Positions 23,625 to 31,149 are shown, counted from the stretch's first letter. The stretch is 34,642 nt of DNA from Spirulina sp. SIO3F2 (GCA_010672165.1 JAAHHN010000052.1:1-34642); one strand, 5' to 3'. The notes: a model not told the origin generated them from the sequence alone. Program-made: numbers and translations.

Positions 23625-24611
23625 TCAGACGAGGCGATCGCGCTCTGTCGGTTGTTGTAGTGTTGCTAAATCAGGGCCAATGGGTACAATCCCCCCCGGA
23701 TTAATGGGGAACAGGGTTTGATAATAGTCCTGGCGCATTTGAGCCAGGTCACAGGTCTGAGCAATGCCTGGATGTTGGTATAGATCGCGCAGATAGCCCC
23801 AGAGATTGGGATAATCCACAATGCGGCGGCGATCGCAGCGAAACAGCCCATGATACACCGCATCAAAACGGATCAAAGTCGGGAAGAGACGGACATCTGC
23901 AAGGGTTAGCTGCGCTCCACAGAGGTAACGCTGCTGGGCTAGGTGGATATCTAGTTTGTTGAGTGTGGCGAATAATGTGGTTACAGCCTCGTTGTAAGCT
24001 GCTTGGCTTTGGGCAAACCCGCAACGATAGACCCCATTGTTCAGCGTGGTGTAAATCTCGTCATTCCAACGATCAATGTCCGGGCGTAGTGCCTCAGGGG
24101 ACAAGTCGAGGTTGGGGTTCTCAGCAAACTCGTTCAGGGTACTGTTGAGCAGTTTAATAATCTCTGCACTCTCGTTATTGACAATCGCGCCAGTTTGCTT
24201 GTCCCACAGCACTGGGACGGTAGTGCGACCACGATAGTTGGGATGGGCATGACGATAAAACTGAGCCAGGGTTGTACAACCCTCATGGGCCGGGTCAAAT
24301 GCCCAGCCGCCTGCTGCCACCGAGGCGCGAAGCACCACCACATCCACAGTTTTTTCTAGGCCTTTGAGCGATCGCACCAATAACGTACGATGGGCCCAAG
24401 GGCAACTCAGACCCACATAGAGCCGGTAGCGCCCCGTTGCCGCTGGATATTGCTCGGTACCAATCGCATCCAGAAATGTACTGTCAGGCCGTTGATAATC
24501 CCCCGTCGGCTTACTCGGCGCCAGTTGACTCATCATAATTTGCCAGAGGGTCTGCCAAACCCATTGGCCGGTTTGGATAATCGGTTGAGCAGGGAGGGCA
24601 AGGAGCATCAT
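23625..24611 (-). CDS. Glutathionyl-hydroquinone reductase (GST superfamily, Xi class)
   Basis: The 328-residue protein has the CPWAHR active site (Cys70) typical of this class, which uses glutathione to reduce glutathionyl-hydroquinones to hydroquinones. Other hallmarks are VPVLWDKQTGAIVNNESAEI (thioredoxin-fold end, cis-Pro and Glu-Ser contacts), IDRWNDEIYTTLNNGVYRCG and a C-terminal LTLADVRLFPTLIRFD. The first 26 residues are hydrophobic and may be non-coding, with MMSQLAPSKPTG the true start. The start codon is 1 bp after the stop of the ABC permease gene, so the two are cotranscribed. Quinone recycling in a phototroph is a plausible role. Confidence 0.9.
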   Translation of the reverse strand: MMLLALPAQPIIQTGQWVWQTLWQIMMSQLAPSKPTGDYQRPDSTFLDAIGTEQYPAATGRYRLYVGLSCPWAHRTLLVRSLKGLEKTVDVVVLRASVAAGGWAFDPAHEGCTTLAQFYRHAHPNYRGRTTVPVLWDKQTGAIVNNESAEIIKLLNSTLNEFAENPNLDLSPEALRPDIDRWNDEIYTTLNNGVYRCGFAQSQAAYNEAVTTLFATLNKLDIHLAQQRYLCGAQLTLADVRLFPTLIRFDAVYHGLFRCDRRRIVDYPNLWGYLRDLYQHPGIAQTCDLAQMRQDYYQTLFPINPGGIVPIGPDLATLQQPTERDRLV

Positions 24612-24612
24612 C

Positions 24613-25479
24613 TTAACCTTTCACCCCACTACTGGCTTCTGAGGGAATGATGTAACGCTGCACAAAGGTAAACAGCGTCAGGATCGGGGCGATCGCAATC
24701 ACTGAACCTGCTGCAATCAAGCGCCAGTCGAGAGAGAAGGTACTGGCGAGGTTGGCGACCCCCAGCGGTAATGTGTAGAATTCTGGGCGATCGACAACGA
24801 TTAGAGGCCAGAGAAAATCACTCCAAGCGCCAATAAACACAAAAATCGCTAACGTCACTAAAGCGGGTCGCACTGAGGGAATCATCACATGCCACCACAA
24901 CCCCAACTCGGAGCAGCCATCCATCCGAGCTGCTTCTTCAAGCTCCTTGGGCACACCTTGAAACGCCTGCCGTAGTAGAAAAATCCCAAATGCGGAGGCG
25001 ATCGCGGGGAAAATAATCCCCAGGTAGCTATTACGTAGACCCAACTGCACTGTTAGTACATAAAGCGGAATCATCACAATCTGAAAGGGAATCATGATCG
25101 TTGAGACAATCAAGGCAAAGATCGTATCTCGCCCCCGAAACGAGAGTCGTGCCAACGGATAGGCTGCCAGCGAACAAAATAGCAGGTTAAGGCTCACGGT
25201 CAAACTGGCCACGATCACACTATTGAGCAAATAGCGCCCAAAGGGGTAGGTTTGCCACACCGTTTGCAAATTCCCTAGCGTCGGAGACTGGGGAATCAGT
25301 TGCCCAAAGAATTCCCCGAGATTTTCTGGGGAAATGAAGACTTGCTCAGTGGGTGATTTAAACGCAGTGCTCACTAACCAGAGCAACGGAAACAACATCA
25401 CCACAGTGATTGCCAAAAGTGTGAAATAGGTGGCAACAATCTTAACGGTGCGTTGGCGAGTAAGGAGTTGGTCAGGCAT
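24613..25479 (-). CDS. ABC sugar-transporter permease, MalG type
   Basis: The 288-residue inner-membrane protein has six predicted helices. It carries the EAA loop, EEAARMDGCSELGLWWHVMI (182-201), which docks to the ATPase subunit. The sequence is typical of the carbohydrate (CUT1) permease subunit, and the C terminus after the last helix is short. The matching permease, binding protein and ATPase genes are not in the window, so the rest of the transporter is presumably encoded elsewhere. It lies between the cyclo-ligase gene (27 bp upstream) and the hydroquinone reductase gene. The substrate cannot be read from the sequence. Confidence 0.92.
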   Translation of the reverse strand: MPDQLLTRQRTVKIVATYFTLLAITVVMLFPLLWLVSTAFKSPTEQVFISPENLGEFFGQLIPQSPTLGNLQTVWQTYPFGRYLLNSVIVASLTVSLNLLFCSLAAYPLARLSFRGRDTIFALIVSTIMIPFQIVMIPLYVLTVQLGLRNSYLGIIFPAIASAFGIFLLRQAFQGVPKELEEAARMDGCSELGLWWHVMIPSVRPALVTLAIFVFIGAWSDFLWPLIVVDRPEFYTLPLGVANLASTFSLDWRLIAAGSVIAIAPILTLFTFVQRYIIPSEASSGVKG

Positions 25480-25506
25480 GGTGAAATGGCAAGAACACCC
25501 CTCTAC

Positions 25507-26067
25507 TCATACCGCAAAAAAACCCGCTTCTGTGCAAATTCCATTCAAGGGTTGATCCCAAGGGTCGTGAGGCAAGGCTTCCATATGGGCAAATTCAAAG
25601 GTGATGCCGATCGCGGGGATCGCTCGCCAAGCAGGGTCAGCGAAGAGTCGATCGTAATAGCCGCCGCCGTAACCCAGGCGATAACCTACGCGATCGCACC
25701 CCACCGCTGGAATTAAAAGTAAATCCACAGCATTAGCGGCCAGCACAGGAGCGTCAGGGTTGGGTTCCTGAAGGCCATATTTGCCTTTGTGGAGGCGATC
25801 GCCGGGTTGCCATTCATGCCAAACTAGGCGTTTGCCCACACAACGCGGCAGCCCCCAACATTTGGGATAATCCGTGAGGAGTGGTGTTAAATCCGGTTCT
25901 TGACGCAGGGGCCAATAGGCCAAAATGATCTGTGCCTGCTGTACCAGGGGGGTCATCACGAGATGAGCACAGAGGCGATCGCTCCAGGTGCGCCATGTTT
26001 CAGGATGCAGGTTTTGACGCTGTTGCAGCAAGTTCTGCCGCCAGGCCGCTTTGGAGACCAAATTCAT
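25507..26067 (-). CDS. 5-formyltetrahydrofolate cyclo-ligase
   Basis: The ATG at 26067 gives 186 residues; an in-frame TTG two codons earlier is less likely. The enzyme converts 5-formyl-THF to 5,10-methenyl-THF using ATP. Visible features are the N-terminal helix RQNLLQQRQNLHPETW, the strand ILAYWPLRQEPDL and the ATP/folate loop GCDRVGYRLGYGGGYYDR. It precedes the ABC permease gene by 27 bp on the same strand, probably in one unit with no obvious functional link. folP is some 3 kb away, another folate gene. Confidence 0.92.
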   Translation of the reverse strand: MNLVSKAAWRQNLLQQRQNLHPETWRTWSDRLCAHLVMTPLVQQAQIILAYWPLRQEPDLTPLLTDYPKCWGLPRCVGKRLVWHEWQPGDRLHKGKYGLQEPNPDAPVLAANAVDLLLIPAVGCDRVGYRLGYGGGYYDRLFADPAWRAIPAIGITFEFAHMEALPHDPWDQPLNGICTEAGFFAV

Positions 26068-26133
26068 AGACAAAACAGTAAGGTTTTATGTTACCTTAAT
26101 AAATCGTTGCGCTTTATGGCGCTAACACTTTAC

Positions 26134-26207
26134 GGCTCGGTAGCTCAGTTGGTTAGAGCAGGGGACTCATAAGCCCAAGGTCGGCAGTTCAAATCTGCCT
26201 CGAGCCA
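26134..26207 (+). tRNA. tRNA with CAU anticodon (probably tRNA-Met, elongator)
   Basis: The acceptor stem GGCTCGG pairs with TCGAGCC (one G-U) before discriminator A. The D arm is GCTC..GAGC, the anticodon loop CTCATAA and the T arm GGCAG-TTCAAAT-CTGCC. CCA is not encoded. The anticodon stem GGGGA/GCCCA has three G-C pairs flanked by G27-A43 and A31-G39 mismatches, which is unusual. CAU can also be a lysidine-modified tRNA-Ile2; the body could fit either, with Met favoured. Confidence 0.85.
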
Positions 26208-26450
26208 TTAAATTTACGCCCATACACCCCGATTTCGTTTGATTTGGATTGAACTGAATCGAACCTTTTTAAGATCAATCTTAGATCGCGGATCACGTAG
26301 ATCATGACAGACCTACTGGATAGGCACATCGCAGTGATTGATGTGAGGATAGACAGGTTTTAGTTTTGGCGCGAGGTTAAAAAATGCTGGGTATTTTATA
26401 CTTGTAAACCTGTCAAGTTCTGTTGCAGCTTTCAAAGTATTCAGAGATAA

Positions 26451-26630
26451 CTATTTATAGACAGGACTCATAGGCATATTTTCAGGGCGAACAGAAGAAA
26501 ACCTAACCCCAAGCTCTTTATAGGCATCCTTTGAAGCTTGGGTTAACTGATGTGTGAGCGTCCGACAGAATGCTTTGTGCTTATCAGTTTCAGGAATAAT
26601 TAACCATCCATAAATTACTAGCATGATCAT
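26451..26630 (-). CDS. 59-residue protein of unknown function
   Basis: The frame begins MIMLVIYGWLIIPETDKHKA and ends NMPMSPVYK. A short hydrophobic start is followed by a charged, helical middle (TLTHQLTQASKDAYKELGVR). A TATAAT lies 21-26 bases upstream (26651-26656) and GAAAGCGATACTTTC, a short palindrome, sits between it and the ATG. That is suggestive of a real promoter and operator. I see no family match. It is short and unsupported by neighbours, so it may be spurious. The rest of 26208-27061 contains no gene except the nblA remnant; a 9-bp inverted repeat (GACAGGTTT at 26352, AAACCTGTC at 26406) is present. Confidence 0.4.
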   Translation of the reverse strand: MIMLVIYGWLIIPETDKHKAFCRTLTHQLTQASKDAYKELGVRFSSVRPENMPMSPVYK

Positions 26631-26714
26631 TAGAAAGTATCGCTTTCTATATTATAAGCGATCAGACTTGACTAGAATAAATAACTCTAACAAGACAGTC
26701 TGGATGTAGAATAA

Positions 26715-26828
26715 ACGCTACATGCTCTAGCGATAGAAGCAGAATTTGCATTGTGGAAATATGCACAGCACCTTAAAGCCCCTCCCTACGATAAGTTGGA
26801 AGGACTGTCTGTTGAGGCAAGTTGCTAG
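26715..26828 (+). pseudogene. Decayed NblA-like remnant
   Basis: The frame reads IEAEFALWKYAQHLKAPPYD then KLEGLSVEAS before a stop. It aligns to the intact NblA-like protein 330 bases downstream (EQQFALRKYAQHAQHIPRAE). No start codon lies between the upstream TAA and the homologous region, and the end is truncated before the second helix. It is therefore a non-functional paralogue. Confidence 0.6.
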
Positions 26829-27061
26829 AAGATAGTCCAGGGAAATATTTCTTAACAGTTAATGATCCAGTCGTGAGGTGATCGCACCAATCTTCGCTGG
26901 GGATTTCCTTGGTTTTGCGTCTCTGCCAGTGCCCCGACTTTCGGAGACTGGCAGAAAAATCATAATTAGGTGAAAATGGAGACAGAGGAGTGACCCCTGA
27001 GGTAGAACTATTTTTAGTTTAACCAGGGTTTTGTCGTTAGCAACAACACCAAAGGAGCTGT

Positions 27062-27235
27062 ATGAACCAACTAGAAAAAATGCTCACCATGGAGCAACAA
27101 TTCGCACTTCGGAAATATGCCCAGCACGCCCAGCATATCCCTCGTGCAGAGCTGGAGAAGCTGTTTATTGAGATCATCCGTCAAAAGATGGCGCAAGGGA
27201 ATTTATTCAATCGGTTAATGCTAGGCGGAACCTGA
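27062..27235 (+). CDS. nblA: Phycobilisome degradation protein NblA family
   Basis: The 57-residue protein, start ATG with AAAGGAG 6 bases upstream, reads MEQQFALRKYAQHAQHIPRA, then ELEKLFIEIIRQKMAQGNLF. NblA/Ycf18 proteins are about 60 residues, with two antiparallel helices and this pattern (LEQQF.L...., then E......I..L.....LF). NblA binds phycobilisomes and Clp chaperones to direct their breakdown under nutrient starvation. A decayed copy lies upstream. The leader contains a 9-bp hairpin TCTGCCAGT/ACTGGCAGA (26922-26955) that may be regulatory; no NtcA consensus was evident. Confidence 0.75.
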   Translation: MNQLEKMLTMEQQFALRKYAQHAQHIPRAELEKLFIEIIRQKMAQGNLFNRLMLGGT

Positions 27236-27546
27236 GCCATTGAGGTCGAAGCTTGCTGCTGATAGCACGATCGTCCTCCTAATTCTATACAAGCCCGCAA
27301 AAGTTGGTCACACGGGCCAAAATATTTGTAGATAGCACTATGCATAAATTACATGATTTTGCATAATTAACCGCGGTCGCTACATCCCTTATCCTCTCAT
27401 TGACTTCAGTCAGACTAATCACTTTAGATTACTGAATATTTGATTTTCTAAACTATTCCAACACAACCAGAAATAATGGGTTTTGCTCCTATTTTTGGGC
27501 GGGCTTGTCCGTTGGCATACTTCTAAAGCCTGTTTCTGAAATCAGT

Positions 27547-28059
27547 TCAAATCTTTAACGTTGGCTCTTTAACGTTAAAAACTCGCTTAACTTTGTTTTG
27601 TGAGAAATAGATAAAGAGGGGGAGAGCGATCGCTAGGTTAAGGATGTAAATCTGCGCATACATCGCAATATCGAGGAATAATCCAAAGAAGCTTGCCATC
27701 ACGGATAGAAATTGAATCGTGAGCATCACTCGCCAAGACCAAGTTTTGAGCCGCCACAGGCTCCTCGCCAGTAGAGCTGCAAAGAATGAGAGTAGAATAA
27801 ATGAGCAACCTAGGAAATTACCAACAAACCAGAACGTTGCCAATTCGGGAAGCACAGGATTTCCATTAAACAGAATGAAGTTCAAGAAAGCAGAGATCAG
27901 AAACAGCGGGGTGAAAACAATATTCAATAGGAAGTTGAGGTTACTGATATCTTCTATAAAGATAGAAACCATCAAAAATTCAATACCAATGAGAAAAGAT
28001 ATCGCAGCACCGATGGCTTGCAGGATTGTGATGATCTTAATATTGAGAGGGCGTTTCAT
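27547..28059 (-). CDS. Four-helix membrane protein, unknown
   Basis: The 170-residue protein has about four transmembrane stretches: IITILQAIGAAISFLIGIEF, the LLNIVFTPLFLISAFLNFIL segment, FLGCSFILLSFFAALLA and a pair near 118-150. Short basic loops and a polar C terminus (SQNKVKRVFNVKEPTLKI) follow. No recognisable motif is present. It lies alone, with 160 bp on each side of unassigned DNA. The 27236-27546 gap contains nothing I can identify beyond a weak GCCCG/CGGGC hairpin near 27293-27316. Confidence 0.65.
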   Translation of the reverse strand: MKRPLNIKIITILQAIGAAISFLIGIEFLMVSIFIEDISNLNFLLNIVFTPLFLISAFLNFILFNGNPVLPELATFWFVGNFLGCSFILLSFFAALLARSLWRLKTWSWRVMLTIQFLSVMASFFGLFLDIAMYAQIYILNLAIALPLFIYFSQNKVKRVFNVKEPTLKI

Positions 28060-28220
28060 ATTTCAAACTCTAAGTTGAGTTTGATTATAGCGTTAAGTAA
28101 CTGCAAAATTATTGTGGTCTCAGATCTAAGCTAGGTAGATAGTAAAGATCAATTATGAGTGAATTGATTTTGCTGCCAAGAAATCGACTATTTTTTCCTA
28201 TCACGAGCTACTTGAAATTT

Positions 28221-28856
28221 CTAGAACTTCGTTACCCGATACACCCAAATATTACACAAGATCTCCTCTGTGGCTTTCGGCCAGATCACAAATGGATCCG
28301 TTTTCTCTACTAACTTCCAGTGCCCTGTAGCCTCTAGAGCATCCTGCTTCTCCCTAAAATTACTAGTTCTGTAGTAGTCAGAGCGGAGAGAGAAGACGAG
28401 CATTCCAGCCGGAACAGTAATCCGAATTAACTCATCAAAGGCGCTGCTAGGGGCATGCCCTGCTGTAAATACGCCCTTGGCAATCACAGCCTGATAGCTA
28501 TTGGTCTCTAGTCGTAGGGGCTGCCCGAGCTCCTCTTGATAAAATGCAGTGTATATATTTTTTTTGCGGGCTTCTGCCATCATCTTCAGCGAGATATCTA
28601 AACCATCCAAATGGTGATAGCCGTGCTGATTCAAGAATTCTCCTACTAATCCTGTGCCCACGCCCACATCCAAAATCTTGGACTTAGTGGGGACGTATTT
28701 TGCAAAGACTTTGGCTATTTTCTGAGGGGTCGTCTTCCCAAAGAGTTCTGTCAGATCGCGATCGTAGTCTTTAGCCCATTGATCGTAACGTGCGGCTAAT
28801 TCCTTAAGATTAGGTGCGGAATAAACCCATTCTGCTTGCTGGGGAATTTCACTCAT
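28221..28856 (-). CDS. Class I SAM-dependent methyltransferase
   Basis: The 211-residue protein has motif I ILDVGVGTGLVG, the acidic ribose contact LDGLDIS and post-motif strands (QAVIAKGVFTAGHAPSSAFD). It resembles UbiE-like or Williams-Beuren-type enzymes. The start is the ATG at 28856. It lies downstream of the broken permease of the arsenic locus on the same strand. The sequence lacks the cysteines expected of an arsenite methyltransferase (ArsM), so an arsenic role is unlikely. Substrate unknown. Confidence 0.82.
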   Translation of the reverse strand: MSEIPQQAEWVYSAPNLKELAARYDQWAKDYDRDLTELFGKTTPQKIAKVFAKYVPTKSKILDVGVGTGLVGEFLNQHGYHHLDGLDISLKMMAEARKKNIYTAFYQEELGQPLRLETNSYQAVIAKGVFTAGHAPSSAFDELIRITVPAGMLVFSLRSDYYRTSNFREKQDALEATGHWKLVEKTDPFVIWPKATEEILCNIWVYRVTKF

Positions 28857-28880
28857 CGTATCAATCTTTATCGATCAAAG

Positions 28881-29094
28881 TCATACTCTATTAAATTCGA
28901 AATGTATCACCGAGCCTGCCCCCAGAATCACCAACACGTTATTACAAAGCAATGGCACAATCACCAAGGAAATGGCGACCATTGGCTCAATCACGATCGC
29001 CAACAGCGGCAGACAGAGCATTGAAAAGCCTAAGCCCGTTACGCTCTTAGTAAACGCTGCCACCAAAGATGTAGGCGATCGTGGTGAGTTCCAT
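28881..29094 (-). pseudogene. Broken TSUP (TauE/SafE) permease
   Basis: An ATG at 29094, overlapping the arsI stop (TAATG), opens MELTTIAYIFGGSVY and then stops. One frame over, the sequence continues VAAFTKSVTGLGFSMLCLPL and LAIVIEPMVAISLVIVPLL, the N-terminal helices of a TSUP permease. The coding sequence is lost about 45 residues later. A frameshift near 29050 and a 3' truncation make this a pseudogene. It was probably the downstream partner of arsI. Confidence 0.75.
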
Positions 29095-29537
29095 TAACCA
29101 CAACAGCCTGCCGCCGCAGCAACAGGGGGAGCCTCATCAATTTTGATGTTGTCTTCCGGGGTCAAGTCCTCAATATCCAAAGCAAACACCTCCCAGCGAT
29201 TGCCATCAGGGTCAGTTACCCACACTTTATCCATCAGGGCATAGCAGCATTCGTTTTCGCGTTCTTCTAAGATCTCAAATCCGGCCGCTTTAAAGCGAGC
29301 GATCGCCGTCTTCACTTCTTCAAGCGTCTGTACCTGGATTCCCAGATGAGACAGTGTCCCCCGTGCAAATTCACCATCGCTCAGATTTAGCGTGAGGTTT
29401 AAGCCTGGATTTTCCAGATCAAACTTGGCGTAATCCGTTTTATATTTGGCGGGTTCGGTTTGGAACATCGCTCGATAAAAGTTCACCGAACGGGCGAGGT
29501 CAGCAACACGTAAAGCAACGTGGGTTCTAACGGTCAT
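29094..29537 (-). CDS. arsI: ArsI-type C-As lyase (VOC fold; also annotated CadI)
   Basis: The 147-residue protein is a vicinal-oxygen-chelate enzyme. ArsI uses Fe(II) to break the C-As bond of trivalent organoarsenicals such as methylarsenite. Metal ligands fit His6, His64 (SHLGIQV) and Glu116 (RWEVF), and the substrate-binding pair is Cys97-Cys98 (NECCYA). The C terminus ends AAAGCCG, another Cys pair (145-146), as in other family members. AGGAG lies about 8 bases before the ATG. It belongs to the arsenic locus with arsR, the Cys-rich exported protein and the broken permease. Confidence 0.92.
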   Translation of the reverse strand: MTVRTHVALRVADLARSVNFYRAMFQTEPAKYKTDYAKFDLENPGLNLTLNLSDGEFARGTLSHLGIQVQTLEEVKTAIARFKAAGFEILEERENECCYALMDKVWVTDPDGNRWEVFALDIEDLTPEDNIKIDEAPPVAAAAGCCG

Positions 29538-29646
29538 GGTTTTTGCTCCTAATCAATAAAGTGAATGATTCTCTTGGTCTTAGCGATACTCAATGAGCGA
29601 TCGCTGAAGTAGAGCTGATTGTTGGTTGCGCAGCTTCTAAACTGAG

Positions 29647-29979
29647 CTACATTTCATGCGGATTGATGATCACACAACCAAAACCTTGAGTCTCTGCATC
29701 ACCACGATTGGCATCTCCAAGGGCAGGAATCACCTCTGCAAAAGTAAAGCGCCGAAAGGGCCAACGTTCTGAACTATCGCATTCATGCAGCTTGCAAACG
29801 CAAACAAACAGCGGAATTTCGGGGTGTTTTTGATGCCATTCATTCAAAATTGCAGCAATGGGCGTGGTGGGATCATCTTGAAACCGACGGCTGGGGGGCT
29901 GGTGGTCAGCAGCGATCGCAACTTGCCCCCAGTTCAAAGCAATCAGGCTGATTAAGCTCGCAAGAATGTTCGATTTCAT
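29647..29979 (-). CDS. Small exported Cys-containing protein in the arsenic locus
   Basis: The 110-residue product has a signal peptide (MKSNILASLISLIALNWGQV, cleavage near AIA|ADH at residue 24). The mature part includes PLFVCVCKLHECDSSERWPF with Cys60, Cys62 and Cys67, and a later Cys102. A C-x-C-x4-C set could bind As(III) or another soft metal in the periplasm, or form disulfides. The gene lies between arsR and arsI, right after a putative ArsR operator. No known family is recognised, so the metal-binding role is inference. Confidence 0.7.
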   Translation of the reverse strand: MKSNILASLISLIALNWGQVAIAADHQPPSRRFQDDPTTPIAAILNEWHQKHPEIPLFVCVCKLHECDSSERWPFRRFTFAEVIPALGDANRGDAETQGFGCVIINPHEM

Positions 29980-30059
29980 TAGGGTTGATAGAACTCGATG
30001 GCTCTACTATAGGTGCTGTTTTTGGGTGTAGCCTCCTGGCTTAAGCCAAATTATTTTTG

Positions 30060-30082
30060 TATTTTTGTAATTATCGAAATAC
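30060..30082 (-). promoter_or_regulatory. Putative ArsR operator B, upstream of the exported protein and arsI
   Basis: Read on the minus strand it is GTATTTCGATAATTACAAAA. It matches operator A (30481-30505) at 17 of the first 22 bases and lies about 80-100 bases before the exported-protein start. Confidence 0.5.
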
Positions 30083-30105
30083 AGAGTAAAAAATTTTTTT
30101 ACCCT

Positions 30106-30483
30106 TTACTCACAACAGTTAGCATTTGTAGACGAGTCAGCAGGGGTTGCCAACACTAGATCGAGCACTTGATTGCGGGTGCAGCATTCCTCAAACAAGA
30201 AATCAATGAGATGTTTGAGGGCTTGCGATCGCGCACTATACCAGATCCATTGGCGATCTTTTTTAGCCGTGACGATGTCCACCTGACGCAGCTTGTCCAG
30301 ATGATGAGAGAGTGTGGGGCCAGCAATGCCCAGCTCTTTTTGGATCTCACCAGCGGGTAAACCTTGGGGATAGGCCGAGAGCAGGAGCCGCACAATCTTG
30401 AGCCGGGTGGGCTGCCCCAGAGCTGCAAAGGCGGCGGCGATATCTGCGATCGCGGAATCATCAATGGTGGGTTCAGTGGGCAT
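30106..30483 (-). CDS. arsR: ArsR-family arsenite-responsive repressor
   Basis: The 125-residue winged-helix protein has FAALGQPTRLKIVRLLLSAY and the recognition helix GPTLSHHLDKLRQVDIV. The As(III) thiol pair of the E. coli ArsR type (ELCVCDL in helix 3) is absent. Instead Cys100-Cys101 (EECCTRN) in the C-terminal helix and Cys123-Cys124 at the end resemble the Acidithiobacillus ArsR sensing site. It likely represses its own gene through operator A and the arsI group through operator B. It lies 126 bases upstream of the exported-protein gene. Confidence 0.92.
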   Translation of the reverse strand: MPTEPTIDDSAIADIAAAFAALGQPTRLKIVRLLLSAYPQGLPAGEIQKELGIAGPTLSHHLDKLRQVDIVTAKKDRQWIWYSARSQALKHLIDFLFEECCTRNQVLDLVLATPADSSTNANCCE

Positions 30484-30505
30484 ATTTTTATATTTATCGA
30501 AATAC
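30481..30505 (-). promoter_or_regulatory. Putative ArsR operator A, at the arsR start
   Basis: Read on the minus strand it is GTATTTCGATAAATATAAAA, then ATATG with the arsR start codon. The shared core GTATTTCGATAA also occurs in operator B. Confidence 0.5.
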
Positions 30506-30531
30506 CGAAGTTTGTCAAGGCTGATTACTTA

Positions 30532-30582
30532 GGGCGTGTCGTCAGTTAACGCCAGAAGTCTGACGGGACTACGACGTTAGCG
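30532..30582. repeat. Second copy of the GGGCGTGTCGTCAGTTAA repeat end
   Basis: GGGCGTGTCGTCAGTTAACG with CCAGAAGTCT after it matches the left end of the element at 18831 (GGGCGCGTCGTCATTTAAAA, CCAGAAGCCT). TA precedes both. The right end of this copy is not found; the Uma2 remnant begins where similarity ends. Confidence 0.5.
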
Positions 30583-30789
30583 AAAGATCTCACTCGCAAG
30601 CAGGAGATTTACGCTTAGTCGGGGATTCCGGAATATTGGGTGGTGGATCTGCAACATCAGGAGCTGATTCGTTTTGGCAATCTGCATCAGGGTGTTTATC
30701 AACAAGAAATGCATCATCAGTCGGGGCTGGTTTCGCCTGTGGTGTTTCCGGATGTGGAAGTTGTGGTGCAGTGGTTGATGATGGTTTGA
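30583..30789 (+). pseudogene. Uma2-family endonuclease remnant
   Basis: KDLTRKQEIYA-stop-SGIPEYWVVDLQ then LIRFGNLHQGVYQQ and SPVVFPDVEVVVQWLMMV matches the C-terminal part of Uma2 (DUF820). An amber codon (30616-30618) lies where Gln is usual (CAG to TAG), and the N-terminal part is missing. Confidence 0.75.
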
Positions 30790-30804
30790 GATGAGGCTGG
30801 GTTG

Positions 30805-30826
30805 GGGCAATCATGGGAGATTGCCC
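30805..30826. repeat. Hairpin GGGCAATC/GATTGCCC
   Basis: An 8-bp perfect stem with loop ATGGGA, no T tract. The 30790-31149 gap contains this, the terminator at 31064 and no supported gene. Confidence 0.4.
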
Positions 30827-31063
30827 TGACTGGATCTCCCCATCTGGTTAGCGATCGCGGTTTTCATCGGGTTCGTCGTCATCTAGGAGTCCGAAGATGG
30901 CGATTGTGCCTGCGATGGCGATTGTTCTATATTCACTATGGCAAAAATAGATCATGAGCACTACAATAGTGGTAAATACAGGTGCTCTATGTAATCATGT
31001 CGGACAGAACCAAGCGCATGGCTGATCGGTAACACTCTGATTTAGCGAGATAGCTCTGGCAAG

Positions 31064-31085
31064 AGTAAATCGGGTTTACTTTTTG
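31064..31085 (+). terminator. Small terminator-like hairpin
   Basis: AGTAAA (31064-31069) and TTTACT (31075-31080) around TCGGG, followed by TTTT. It may end an unknown short transcript. Confidence 0.45.
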
Positions 31086-31149
31086 CCGGAGGAATCTTGG
31101 TGTGGACGAAAAATCATAAAGAATCTCAAGGTAAAAGACAAAAATAATT

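Noticed and set aside
26922-26955. Terminator before nblA
   Set aside because: The 9-bp stem TCTGCCAGT/ACTGGCAGA has A residues, not T residues, after it on the plus strand, so it is treated as a leader or spacer hairpin.
28221-28856. Arsenite methyltransferase (ArsM) beside arsI
   Set aside because: The conserved cysteines of ArsM are missing; only a generic methyltransferase fold is supported.
30991-31056. Short frame MSDRTKRMADR near the 31064 terminator
   Set aside because: Eleven codons before a stop, with no other support.
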